A DNA stretch of 64,000 bases, from assembly GCF_032854445.1 (NCBI RefSeq), contig NC_088298.1, positions 11,393,504 to 11,457,503 of the forward strand, written 5' to 3'. The notes below the pieces were generated by a model, which worked only from the letters and a program-made list of their open reading frames with translations, made no database searches and was not told the origin of the DNA. A program made the position numbers and the translations under genes. Position 1 is the first letter of the stretch; each line of letters starts with the position of its first letter. This stretch comes from Liolophura sinensis (taxonomy: Eukaryota; Mollusca; Polyplacophora; Chitonida; Chitonidae). This document shows, one piece after another, positions 45,526 to 57,159 of this stretch.

Positions 45526-46914
45526 GTATGTGTTGTTTGATCTGTTTAAATTTCAGACTGACGGTAGACTTAAATCGCATCTTTACCAGTGGTGCACTAG
45601 GCTACAAAGGAAGGACATGGTTATAGTACTGGATTACATCCTGTAGTTTAGTACATTTTTATCAACATACGATTGTCTGGGTTCTGTAGTCTGTCGAGGA
45701 AGTTTACGGCATTTGTGAAGTCATCCCCTTTTTACATGGTTTGAACAATTCACCGCGCATATCAAACGTGATGACGTCATACCAAAATCACAACACGAGA
45801 CTGTCACAATGGAAATGACTTCACACTGTGTAGTGATGTAGTTACGTTTCCGTGTACAGATCAGGAAGTGATGAAGAAGTTCCGATGTTGGGTCGTGACG
45901 GAAATGTGTTAATTCTACTGACACATTGGTGAATGTAAGTACACACTGCATGTGTAGCTATAGGCTTTGACTTATACTGGGATTCCCTGCAGTCGTAATG
46001 CTGTGAAGATGTAAAGCTCTCAATTGTAAGATTTCATAAGACTGATGGTGTAGAGAAAGTCAGAGTTACTGTACATTCCTAAACTTTGTTATTCAGGAAT
46101 GTACACCCATTTAAATGGTTGCATAAGTGTTACATAATAAACGATTTCTGTGTTTTGTAGCTGTGGAAGGGAGGTTTGTTACGAAGTGCGTAGATAGCGG
46201 AGGCTATGTTTTAGTTTGACTCTTTATATATGAGGACCTAATCTGTCAGATGTAAAGTACGTCTGAGAAATTACGGTTTCTGAGTTAGGGTGAGGTATTT
46301 TCAGACTTTCTTTAGAATTTCTTAAGCTTAAATGAGAGCACACTTTGAAGTTGAACACTTTGGGCACATATTTCAGATTTTGGTCTTTTTGACCTCTCCT
46401 GTTTGTATCAGACATCCAGTCAGCATAGACGTCTATTTAAACTGAAAACCAGTGAGGAAGCTGTCTGGTTTCTCATAACCAATGTACATACCCCATCAAC
46501 TGCGTACTGGCGGTGCGGTCGTGTCGGCCATGGTTAAACCAGGGATGGTTGAACGAGAGCTCAATTCAGCTGATCGCAGTCGTTGGTGGTGATATGACTG
46601 TGTATGGGACCGGCATACACGTAACGACTGGAGTAGAACTTCACTTAGTCGCATCGTTATGTCTATGTCATAGAGGGGCACTTACAGGACCGGACACAAC
46701 AGTCGAGTTAAGTTGTAGGGTGAGCTTTAACCGCGTGGCTACAACCCACCGAAGTCAAAGCTCAGACTAATGTAGTCTTAACTTGCGATTTTATCCATGA
46801 ACTTCACTTTTGAACTTCGCTTTGAACTTAAATGCTAATTTTCAAGCCTGAGACAACTTGAAGAATTAAAAAATATATATATATTCCTACGCTATGTGCA
46901 TCAGGTTTAGTGTT
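45526..46914. other. No gene recognised; donor-like site at 45,935
   Basis: Unique DNA. GTGAAT|GTAAGTAC at 45,934/45,935 is a consensus donor after AT, like the sites at 9,034 and 26,995. A frame at 46,513-46,770 is coding-like but unsupported. A short (TA)n lies at about 46,871. Confidence 0.4.
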
Positions 46915-47085
46915 GCTGCAATTTGCCATTGATCATAGGTTTGCCGATGATCACGGGTTTGCCGATGATAATGGGTTTGCCGATGATCATGGGTTTGCCG
47001 ATGATCATGGGTTTGCCCGAGCTCTCCCAGGTTGCTTCCCACTATAATTCCGATCGTCGTCGCATAAGAGAACTGTTTTAAAGCT
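46915..47085 (+). mobile_element. SINE family A relic containing an 18-bp minisatellite
   Basis: After the repeated block the SINE body continues (TCTCCCAGGTTGCTTCCCAC, ATAATTCCGATCGTCGTCGC), then decays before the tail. The repeated unit occupies the place of GGATGGTCGTGGGTTT in intact copies. Confidence 0.75.
46925..47014. repeat. 18-bp minisatellite, five units
   Basis: GCCGATGATCATGGGTTT repeats at 46925, 46943, 46961, 46979 and 46997 with single-base differences. Confidence 0.96.
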
Positions 47086-47601
47086 AAGACTATGCCTGAA
47101 TTTAAGTCTAAGACCTGTTTGATGATCCTGGTGTCAGCCAGTTGTTCACTACGCCATGCCGGTACTGTTAGACTTCCCATAACCGTTGTTCTAAACAATG
47201 GCCTCTTGACTTTACGTGCCATGTATGCTGATCCATTATGGCAGTTATTGAATGGTCAATTTGTCGCCGAATCCGGGGCACTGTGAATAATTCAGAAGTC
47301 CTCATTGCCCTGGTTTACTAATGAACATCTATTTCTGTGATTAGGCAATGAACCGCACATAAGTATCACAGGTGGCGGTAAATGGTCCCGTAGTTACAGC
47401 TGTTGCCCCGTAGGTTGACATTATACATCTATATCACTATTATACTTCCATATGCATTAACATTTATGGATAATAATATCTGCATTAAGGCGTGCATATT
47501 GACCTTACAATGCATAGACGCACCTCTGACTGTTTATACACATGTACAAATGGCACTGCACCCATATAGCTTAACCCATTTACACTTAGCCTCATAACGC
47601 T
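47086..47601. other. No gene seen
   Basis: Unique DNA between two SINE A copies. Confidence 0.5.
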
Positions 47602-47608
47602 GGAAACC

Positions 47609-47820
47609 CCACCATTGCGGTCGCTGTGAGTTCAAGCCCAGTTCATCCTGGCTTCCTCTCCTTTCGTACGTTGGAAGGTCTTCCAGCAACCTGTGGATGG
47701 TCGTGGGTTTCCCACCGGGCTCTGTCCGCTTTTCTTCCACCATAATGCTGGCCGCGGTCGTATAAGTGAAATATTCTTGAGTACGGCGTAAAACACCAAT
47801 CAAATAAATTAATAAATAAA
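47609..47820 (+). mobile_element. SINE family A, 5'-truncated
   Basis: Starts just before the B box (GAGTTCAAGCCC) and has complete body and tail. AACGCTGGAAAC before and AATGATGGAAAC after (10 of 12 identical) are probably eroded target duplications. Confidence 0.93.
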
Positions 47821-48164
47821 TAATGATGGAAACATGTGAAATGCCACACACCCAGTATGTTTTTGATTTGCCGTCCGTTTGTGTGTGTGTCTGTCTATTG
47901 GGCAGTACATACACTCGCATGCAATGCATGCTTTACTGCGTGAGTCTGTGTCAACTCGGGTTTAATTATAATGTTGACAAATGAGGGAATTTTTCCTCCT
48001 TTTCTGCATATTTCTTGTGTAGTTCATATTTCGTATCATTACGGTGTCATTACCAAACCTTGTCTTCCATCTTGCTCCATTCCCACTTTCACCTGCAAAT
48101 GTGCTTACAACAGACTACAGAGTTCAGTCGCGGGTTTTCATTTGACAGGGAAGATTCCTCACCT
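47821..48164. other. No gene seen
   Basis: Unique DNA with a short GTGTGTGTGT run at about 47,880. Confidence 0.5.
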
Positions 48165-48740
48165 CATCCAATGGCTGCTGTAGATTATCCTTCTTTTCAT
48201 TTTTCTATGGCTTATCAGTGTCGTGAACGCGATATATGTTGAAATGTTAAAATCAAACCAACCAACTGCAACAAAATTTTAAACGTGGGTATATAGTTGC
48301 TTAATTGACACAGTTGCACCCCTTCCTCCAAAATGGTTTGCTTCATGCCATCTTAATTTCTTTTAATTTGTCTATCCGTTATCCATGTCGTGAACGTGAT
48401 ATATATTGAAATGTTGAAATCAAACATTGTTTGTATATTGCTTGTCATTGTTCAACTCCGTTATCCATTATGTCTGCTGTAGGCCATCTTAACTTTTCAT
48501 TTGTCTGTATGACATATTCATGTTGATGTAAACTCGATATATTGAAATCAAATTCAGAATTGCTTTTAACCTTGGGTATAGTGTCTTGTCATTGACTAGA
48601 TGGTTGACATAGCATGCTTTATAGACTATTGTTCCGTGACCCCAAATGGCTGCCGTCTGTCATTACAACTTTTATTCTTCTGGCTTTCAACTATTCATGC
48701 TGTTGATGCGATATACTTAAATCGAATTGAGAGCTTGACT
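48165..48740. repeat. Degenerate tandem repeat, four units of ~140-175 bp
   Basis: GATATA anchors at 48231, 48398, 48535 and 48710, each preceded by TGTCGTGAACG- or TGTTGATG-like text and followed by TTGAAAT-AAATC. Units also share CATCTTAA-CTTTT and TTGTCATTG blocks. Confidence 0.75.
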
Positions 48741-49033
48741 TGACTCGATCCGCCACCAACATCTATGTGTACAGTGTTTGTCTGTTGTACCTCTCAATAA
48801 GCTTAAACGATAATAAAAAAAATGTGGGGGTTAGTAAGTGTTTCCATCAAACACCATGGCTCCTAGGCGATGATTGTGCGCCAGCTTGTCTATACTAGCT
48901 TTTAAATGGTTATATCATCTTGAATGGCCCAGGTAAGCAGCATTACTATGAAGTTGTGGGAAGTAGATCTAAATATATTAGTGTATGATGTGTTATTTAT
49001 ATATGTCGGTTGGGATTGTTACTGCATCAATAT

Positions 49034-49316
49034 ATATGGCGACTGAACCCCCTTGGTGACTTAGTGGTATAAAGCGTTGTCCTCGTAAGACCTACATGAT
49101 CGGTTTCTGGTCAGTAAGAATCGAGGAGCCATCAATTCCACTCTCACCATACTTCAGCTGCGACTCTTCATCTTGAGTTAAATTGTCGAGAACGTGCGGA
49201 ATGGCGGTGGGTTACCGCGGGCACTGCGCACCACGGTCGTTTCTCCCTGTCTCTGCTTGGTTTCCTCCCACCGAGTGAAATATTCTTGAGTACGGCGTAA
49301 AACACCAATGAAATAA
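49034..49316 (+). mobile_element. SINE with family A tail and a different head
   Basis: The head CCCTTGGTGACTTAGTGGTA is tRNA-like but unlike other A copies. The 3' part (GGTTTCCTCCCACC, then AGTACGGCGTAAAACACCAA) is family A. ATCAATAT flanks it at 49026-49033 and 49317-49324. Confidence 0.82.
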
Positions 49317-49324
49317 ATCAATAT

Positions 49325-51497
49325 GTTAAAAAATTAAATAAACGATGAACGATAAAATCAGATACAACACTGAGGTTGTGTAATTGTCTTCTACATGCAT
49401 GTGTAATTAATACCACTGTGTAAATGATTACGTAACAGGATTGCAAATTAGCTCTTTTATCCCGAGTGACAGTTTTAAGGAGAAATCCTTCTTAAGGGTG
49501 CTTTATTAGCGTTAAGAAAATAACCAAGAGTTTATAAGGTTTGGTTCCCATGTCGCGCGGTGCATTTGACACCTGGTGGCGTTTATCACCACGAAGGGCT
49601 GTTGACAAAGAGTTTTACACATGGACAAAGACGTCAGAGTCTTATTGCATTCCTTACGTGATAGACACAATGTCCATCTTAACAAAGTCGCTTTGGGAAT
49701 GCGATGAAGCGGAACGGCTTAAAAGGGGGTGTAATAGGGATTTCAGTCTTGGGGAACATTATACAAGCAGTCCGCCAGTCTAACAGTTTTCTCACACTTT
49801 CATGTGGCCTTATCAAGACTCTTGTACTCAACACACAGCCTGTGTATTCACAGCTGACTATGTTTCGTCGTCTTCTCTTCCTGTATCAGTAAGGTTGAAC
49901 TAAAAGTTATTGGAATTCTGTCGATCTAGTTAAGGATCACATTTCTCCAACCTAATCACCCCAGTGGAGCCACACTTGCCCTTTGTGTGCCCCTGTCCTT
50001 TGTCTCGCACTTTGCCCAAGCTTGTATTCACATGCACCCATCCATTCACCCACCATTCAAGGGATTATAGGAGTGAACTTTAATAGCCAATCTACGAACA
50101 CAGAGACAGTTCATCCCCTATACTCTGATCCAGGCCGGCATACGCTGTTATACTGCGCAAGTTGGGTATACTTTTTTTTTTTTTTTGTCTCCCTCGGAGC
50201 GCGCGGAAATGCTTGTCGTTAGGGCAACCGGGTGCGCGGGAAGGAGCGCATGCCCAACCGTAAGCATGACCAAGTGACTGCCCATTTTCTTTGTCCCACT
50301 GACCGATAGAGCGGTCAGTTCGAGTGACCGGCTCTGGGTTTACGGTTTCGGCATTGTTCCTCTGTAGACGTCTGCGCCATCCGGCGACATTGTTGACACA
50401 GCTCTCTTACCGGTGGTTCCCCATCACTCCCCGTGCTTGGTTAGCAGGCTACATGTGTGTGAAGCGAGTTCCCCAGATGGTATAGTGAGACAGACACCCT
50501 GTATCCCGAGCGACCCACGGCCTTAAAGCTTACAACCATATCACTCCCTAGCTAGAACCAGCGAGCTGCAGCATCCCTTAAAAGTTGACTTCACTTAACT
50601 TCTGGCGACACATTTTAAAGAGCGGCCTATATATCCACAAGCCCAAACCTCCAGAACTGGTGAGTTGCGCAATATTTTTGACTTCCTATGTGATGAATGA
50701 GCCCAGCATTGTAAGCTTTATATGCTTTTCTACAGTTGCAAGCTAACCCGCTTAATTTTGCTGACGTGTCCATTTTTGACCGTTGTCCATTGTTTGATGT
50801 ACTGCCACTACTCTCGCCCATGCAGGCCAGCGTCAACCGCGTTAAGCGGTGGGGTTTCATTTCCCAGGGGGATATGGTGTTCAGCTTAGGCTGAGTAAAC
50901 TCAGCCAGTATCAGCATCCTGAACTGAACAGTTCTGTCCCCTCGGTTGGAAAGCAGATACTGTCATCCTGGTTGTCTTTCCGGACGTCGAACACGAAATT
51001 TTAACTGCGTACGTGTATTGACTGCAAAAAGTAAACCACTTGACCCCTCATGCAGGAAGACATCTGGGTGTAAATTACGCACTATTACTACCTAGTAAAC
51101 TGACTTATCTGGGTATAAAAGAGTACCTCCGGAATATTTACACACACGTCATGCACTCTGCATGTCAGTGGTGTGTAATTTTACACTCACATGTGTTGTT
51201 GAGGAAGAGTGAAGTTACCCACTTGAAATTTGGGACGTTTCAAATACTTTAAGCTTATCGAGACGATTAACAATCAATTTGTCAGCAGAATATATATGTT
51301 GATGTGACCCGCAAAGAAATCAACAAGCGACCGTGCAAGCTGTACGTCAGTATTCATGTTCTAGGATTTGAAATTCTCACCCTGACAAATGTTCTTAATT
51401 TACAATAGTTAGTTGTTTGTGTTACTGAGATAAAGTGGCATGTTGGGAGGTTTTGTTACAACTAATATACTTACATATTCAGACAGAAAGCAAAGTT
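49325..51497. other. No gene recognised; GC-rich block at 50,190-50,560
   Basis: Frames at 49,541-49,783 (plus) and 50,627-50,917 (minus) look mildly coding-like but lack splice context. A poly-T run lies at about 50,171-50,186. The following GC- and CpG-rich block could be exonic or promoter DNA; no product can be named. Confidence 0.4.
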
Positions 51498-52370
51498 TTA
51501 GTTAAAGTAAAAGAAAGATAGAATATATATGAAGTAAAGCTCTTGGTACAGGCAACGAAGCGTTAATTTATTTTCATTTATTTTTTCAGGTTTCTGAAAG
51601 AGTGTTAAAAGGCATTCAAATATTTCAAAACTATGGTGGGCTCTGTGAGCCATACTGATGGTATCTAGGAACTCTGACGTCACATCACCTATTTTTCTTC
51701 ATGTTCACTAGCAGAAAGGAATTTTTGGGAACATTATTTCAGTAACCATCACTCATGGATGAAAAGTTATTACAACATTCAGTGTAGTGTAGTAATTGGA
51801 TAAACTTCCTCTGATAGTATGGTCGATAAAGTCCACCTTAGAATTCAAATATTTGAGCTCCTTTAACTCTTTTCACAAACATCTAAAAAAAATTAAATGA
51901 AAATATATTTATGTATAGGTTTAGGTAGTCTGTTTAGTGGTGCTTACGTCGCTATTTAGAGGTCTTTGCCTTCAATACGTTCGCTTGATGAACTTTAGAT
52001 CCTACTCTGATAAAAAGCTGGGATTTAATGTGGAACTTGTGGAATGTGGAATTTCTCGCGCATAACTGATCTACCAATCATCAGCACACTCTTTGGTCAC
52101 ATGACCAGAGTACTGGAAGTGAAAACAAAATGAATTTAACCTGGGTGAAATAGGCAATGAAGACGATTTTAGCATGACATGAAAAGTATAGCTTTTAGGT
52201 ACGAAATTCTATCTTGAAAAGTAATCAGACTATATCTAGCCTTTAGATGTCATAGTTTCAGTGTGCTGTAGTACTTTGAACTTGAGGAATCAGCAAAAAT
52301 CAGAATTTCGCCCATTTAGCTTCATATTGCCTATCACATCCTGTGCCTTACGAGGAAAAGTAAAACGTAT
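51498..52370 (+). repeat. Unclassified dispersed repeat R1, longest copy
   Basis: Joins the two halves seen separately elsewhere: 51,498-51,979 matches 6,321-6,792 directly, and 52,078-52,365 matches 3,320-3,625 in reverse complement. No terminal inverted repeats, SINE promoter boxes or protein frame were recognised. Confidence 0.8.
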
Positions 52371-53627
52371 GAATCCCTCAAAATTACTCTTGATGTAAAA
52401 AAAATGCCCCTTTCTAGCAATGTGGATTTATGCTGACCTTATTCTGAATACTACAAAGTAGATATGAACGTCATTTAAGACAATAATGAAAAAGAACAGA
52501 TAATGTATCTCCAAATACATTTTAAAAGACATCTTTAGTGCTTCATCACATGTCATTGAACACACTTACCCCTAAAGTCTAAAACAAAACATATCGTTAT
52601 TTATCAGATCTTTTACTAAATAAGGATAGAATTTTTTTTAACTGTTATGGGGCGATATGTGAGTTGCTCATGAAATTCAGTGTTTGTAACTATGTGTAGA
52701 ACCCATTAGTTACAAGCTGGGTCCCCACGATGAAAGTGTGACCCGAAATTGAGTAATTGATTCCATATGGTTCTCTGGGAAACAGAACTTTTTCTGGCAA
52801 AAATTCATTAAAAAAAGCTTCAAGCAAATCTTGATGCGGGTGACTACTGCGTCACCCCTACCTCGACCCGTGAATCCCCCACCCCACCATTCACGCACTC
52901 ACCCAGTAAATCTCCATGCCAACCAATTCTTCCTGAGACAACTCGCAATGACCCTGATTATTTCTGGTGAAATTCTATATAGCAGAAGAAAATATTTATT
53001 TGTCCCGGGGTATTGAAGCTCTAGCACGTGTTATAACCATGGGAATTGCCCTTATTCGAGGGTCAAGGTCAAAGATCAAAAGTCATCCTCGGCTTGGCCA
53101 ATAAGCAACCTCGCTCGCCAGAAAAAAAACAACAACTTTTTTTAAATATACATTGCAACCCGGTTCCTGTTGTCTGTATCCATAGTTTCGTCATACTGCG
53201 TCTGCCCTTTTAAATTCTGTTTTCTTTTTTCATCTTTGTTTTTGTAAATGAATCGCGATCGGCTATTTTTGAAGTTTCGTCAAATAGCGTGACAACTCCA
53301 CCCCACAAAACGTTGACAACTCTGCTAAACTGGTCGGCTCCTGCTAGCTGCACACCACTCATGTCCAAGGGTCGCGTGTTCGAATCTAGGTCTATCTTAC
53401 CATAGTTCACGTCACAGGTCCATGTATTTATAAACTGTAGGACGCCACTTGGCTTGTTTAATAATATTAGTGAATGATCAGTCCAAGACCCGGATGTAAT
53501 TCACATGCTTCACACCATACAGACAGTATGTGCCTAAGTAAACAGAATTCAATATAAAACCACTACGTCTTATTTGCTAAATACGCTCAATACTAAGAAT
53601 AAGGCTATCGTAATGTGACAGTCAGTT
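52371..53627. other. No gene seen; possible tRNA-like relic near 53,380
   Basis: AT-rich. GTGTTCGAATCTAG at about 53,379 matches a B box but no A box or acceptor stem is visible. Confidence 0.45.
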
Positions 53628-53703
53628 GAGCTGGACTTGAACTAGGGCGCCCGCTTTGGCGAGAGACTCCTGGGTCATTACGCTGCGCTAGCGCGCTAAC
53701 CAA
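53628..53703 (-). mobile_element. SINE family A, head-only fragment
   Basis: On the minus strand it reads GGTTAGCGCGCTAGCGCAGC through the B box to GAGTTCAAGTCC-like and CCAGCTCA text, then stops. It retains the 5' tRNA-like head without the 3' tail, the reverse of the usual truncation. Confidence 0.8.
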
Positions 53704-53735
53704 CAGATAGTAATTAGATAATAGGAGTATGTATG

Positions 53736-53761
53736 TATATATGTATATATATATATATATA
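53736..53761. repeat. Short (TA)n tract
   Basis: TATATATGTATATATATATA-type run. Confidence 0.9.
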
Positions 53762-54381
53762 CCCTTTTTGTAACGGGGTTTAATGAGCACTCAGGTGTTG
53801 TATCGTTTGATCTACCACCACGTACAAATTAACCATCTAGTTAATTTACTGTGAAGGACTGCCATTGTTTCCCTACACACACGTAATTAACCTGAAGCTG
53901 TATAAAGCCTTTCCTGTGACTATATATACATTCTGGACAGAACGGTTTTTAGACCGGTTTTCAGAGATAATATACATTCCTGCGTAACTAGGGAGATAAA
54001 AGAACACTTTATAAAACTGAATAATTGACAAACGTCACGGCTTACAACATGGATAAGATTTACCCCGGGCTGGCGAAAGATAGTCAGCTATAGATGTTGT
54101 GTACAACGCAAGTGTATGCATGCGCTGTAATGCCTCCACACCATGTAAAAGATTTTTAAAAAGTTGTGAAGGCGATTTATGCCTATAATTGTCTCGAACT
54201 AAATACACGGTCTATTTCCTGTACACCATCATGATTCCCTAGTTTCAGACTTCCCAAGAAAAAGCGCAAACAGCAGGTAAACTGAATCAGTAGAAGGGAA
54301 ATTGAATATTTAACCCTTTTTCCCCCCGTGAAAAACTGATGGAAAAGCAATACCCCGGGACAATGATGTACAGTGGAGTCA
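53762..54381. other. No gene seen
   Basis: Unique AT-rich DNA. Confidence 0.5.
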
Positions 54382-54558
54382 TACTCATTCTGGCTTCCTC
54401 TCCGGCCGTACGTGGGAAGGTCTGCAGCAACCTGCGGATGGTCGTGGGTTTTCCCCGGGCTGTGCCCGGTTTCCACCCACCATAATGCTGGCCGCCGTCG
54501 TATAAGTGCAATATTCTCAAGCACGGCGTAAAACACCAATCAAATAAATAAATAAATA
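54382..54558 (+). mobile_element. SINE family A, 5'-truncated
   Basis: Starts near the end of the head (CTCATTCTGGCTTCCTCTCC), complete through CACGGCGTAAAACACCAATC and AAATAAATAAAT. No clear target duplication. Confidence 0.93.
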
Positions 54559-54800
54559 ATTACTATCTAGACTACATGTAGATTCCCCTTTCTTTCATTC
54601 TTCCTAGATATTCATCATGTATGACACAGTATATGGTCATAATAATAACGTGTATACTAAAGGCTACGTCTTTAGCCTGCACATTTTATGTATGTAAATA
54701 TTCAGTTATAAGGTAGCCAACGCCAGGTAAGATATTCTAGACGATGGATAGGACATATGTGTTAACTTTGATAAATATACCTTCTCAGCGTACATATGAC
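54559..54800. other. No gene seen
   Basis: Unique spacer. Confidence 0.5.
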
Positions 54801-54805
54801 CTGAA

Positions 54806-55153
54806 CCGGCCCGGATAGCACAGTTGGTAGAGCGTCCGCTTCCGGTAGATCCGGGATCAATACTGGATCGAGTCACACCTAAGACTTTTAAAGCGAAGAA
54901 GTTACGCTTGGGGTTCAGCATGAAGGGGATAGTGCAACGACTCGTTGACCCGTATCAGTAAAAAGGCTCGGGCGGGACGGCTTACTTGCCTTCGGTAAGG
55001 CTCGGTGAAGCAGCGCTAGATAAAAGAGCGGTGGAAATCCGTCCTACAACAAGGAGGCACATTACATGCTTCCTTAAGGATTCCTTCGTTGTCATATGAG
55101 TGAAAAATTGTTAAGTACAACGTTAAACCCCAAGCACTCACTCGCTCACTCAA
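54806..55153 (+). mobile_element. SINE family B, full-length
   Basis: Longest B copy: head CCGGCCCGGATAGCACAGTT, extra GATCCGGGATCAATACTGGA segment absent from other copies, body, and tail with CACTCACTCGCTCACTC. Confidence 0.93.
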
Positions 55154-55338
55154 AAGTTGTTGTTGCCTTATTACTATTATTAGTATTGTGTCATAAATGG
55201 CATTTTGAACACTAAACAACTTGTGTTGTTCGATCGCTTCAGCAGGGTTAGTAAATCTCGATCTTGAGCATTTTAATCGTATAGCACAACATAAATAAAC
55301 GAAAATGATGGGCACATATGTAATGTTGTATAGCCTGC
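55154..55338. other. Spacer inside a composite SINE B locus
   Basis: Unique sequence between a complete B copy and a B tail; see the composite structure described under findings. Confidence 0.5.
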
Positions 55339-55437
55339 AAATCCGTCCTACATTACATGCACCTTAAGGATTCCTTCGTCGTCATATGACTAAAAAATTG
55401 TTGAGCACGACGTTAAACCCCAAGGACTCGCTCACTT
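55339..55437 (+). mobile_element. SINE family B, 3' part
   Basis: AAATCCGTCCTAC then CATTACATGCACCTTAAGGA and the complete tail. It lacks the AACAAGGAGGCA segment present in the neighbouring copy. Confidence 0.9.
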
Positions 55438-55450
55438 ACTTACATATGAC

Positions 55451-57159
55451 GTGCAGGCAGAAGCAAAAAGACCATTATTTTACATAATAATTTGGATACA
55501 GTACAGTCTGTGTCCTATTTATTATTCTTAATTTTGAAATCCCCAAGTTGAGGGGTCTTAACATTAGAGAAAACAAAGCATTGTCGGATTTGAAGTCTAC
55601 TTCTGAAACCTGGTTACAATGCTTAATACATCAGCACTTGTTGCCACGATACGTAATCTACAGACAAGATCAACAGGTTCGATGGACGTAGTTATCTCCC
55701 TTTAGTATGTAGGTTACTGCTTGTGCTGGGGTTGGCCTTCAACCTACTTCACATCAGATCTGTGTTGATAAATTAACCCCCTGTGAGATGGGAAAGAAAT
55801 GTGATTTATATTCCATATTCAGAAACTGTGTTCGGACTTAAGACACGGAGTAAATTGTCGGCCTCAGGCACCTCTTTGCGGACTGCTTGTATTTTACATG
55901 TGAACGGAGCTGTCTTCATGTCCTGGCTTGCACATGGTATAAGATATTGACTTTGACTTTGTAGAATGGCTCAGCGTATACAGTTATGCCCTTGGTGCTG
56001 TGGTCCAGCAGATCCACTGATACCTTCCATATAATACACGTCTAGTGTCTGCAGCACAGTTCTTGATACGTGGACAAGTGACATCTAGTGAGATTTTCAC
56101 TAGACAGCTTTTGACAGCTCTTGGCCAACGAGGTCACGGGGTTCGAACCCCGTACAAGGGTACTTTGGTTCAGGCTTATCGTAAGGTTAAGTGGAGTGAT
56201 TTCTCTAGACATGTGTCCCGTGATAAAAAGGGAAACACCCGTGCAAGAAATACATTAAAATCGTCAATGGCTTGAGATTTATTGTCAACATGATACGACA
56301 TGTCTTTTAACTTATAAATATTCATGCCTTCTATATAATTTTTTTGCACGCATTCGAAATTCATATCATCTGTAACCTACATAATCATATCAGCCTGAAT
56401 CTGTTATCGTAATATTTTTGTATGGCTTTCTTCCTAGTTCTCACGGTAGCAATCGATTGCTTCTAACTTTGAAGACCTTGCAAAATAAAAACAATAATAG
56501 GCTTTATGTCGTACGGCTTATCTTTCAGATGTTGTGATTCTGTGCGAGAGGCTCAAGAGAATGAAAATGTCAAAGTCAAAGTTACGGATTCTCATAAGTG
56601 TTTTCTGTTAATCAAAATTCCTGTGGCTTATGCAGTATTGCTTTCCTCTTCTGATATTGTGGCGAAACTAAACGGGGGCCAAAAACAGAACAGGTGTATT
56701 GTACGAATTTGTTGTATGTAAACAAAGTTCCATTATGAATTCGTGTTTCGTATCTTGTTCCAAACACACTCACACACACACACACGACAGTCGGTCTCCT
56801 TCCCAAAGCTATCTTATCGGTTAACCGTTTACCCAGCTTACTATAAGAAAGCAGACGACAGGCGTTTGTGTCACGTGACCCTTCCCAAACTTAAGATAAA
56901 TCCATTGCGCAACTGGAGTTTAGCACTCAATGTTGTTTTCAAGGCACGCATTAGAACCTAGGTACTTAGCTAAGGTTAGAGTTTAAGGAGATTATTAGAA
57001 AGCGGTTTTGTGATATCATTGTAAAGGCCGTTAAGGCTTTTAAGGGCCTTAAGGCTTGCTGTGGGAAAGTTAGTGTTCTGCCTTGTTCAGGTTTTGCATA
57101 AAAGGAATGGACAAGAATTGCTCCTATATGACTGTGACAAGCTCGACTCCCACCATTTT
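55451..57159. other. No gene recognised; tRNA T-arm-like palindrome
   Basis: Unique DNA. Plus-strand frames at 56,045-56,275 and 56,506-56,721 are mildly coding-like, but the first overlaps a tRNA-type palindrome. A (CA)n run lies at about 56,766-56,785. Confidence 0.45.
56136..56153 (+). other. tRNA T-arm / B-box-like palindrome
   Basis: ACGGGGTTCGAACCCCGT is an 18-base perfect palindrome identical in form to a tRNA T-arm with a consensus B box (GGTTCGAACCC). No matching A box or acceptor stem was found, so a functional tRNA gene is unlikely; a tRNA-derived repeat head is more plausible. Confidence 0.55.

Noticed and set aside
45935-45940. AT|GTAAGT site as the first exon of a second innexin gene
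   Set aside because: No innexin coding exon follows within the window, and such 8-mers are expected by chance.
46887-47222. His/Asp/Arg repeat protein on the minus strand
   Set aside because: It is the antisense translation of the 18-bp minisatellite within a SINE.
47534-47929. 131-codon open frame on the minus strand
   Set aside because: It is the antisense of a SINE A copy; similar frames appear over every A copy (for example 81-314, 1641-1879, 54183-54539).
49541-49783. 80-codon plus-strand frame with coding-like composition
   Set aside because: No acceptor or donor in register, no recognised motif; kept only as a note in the region description.
50627-50917. 96-codon minus-strand frame that might be a mobile-element relic
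   Set aside because: No reverse transcriptase, endonuclease or integrase motif could be recognised.
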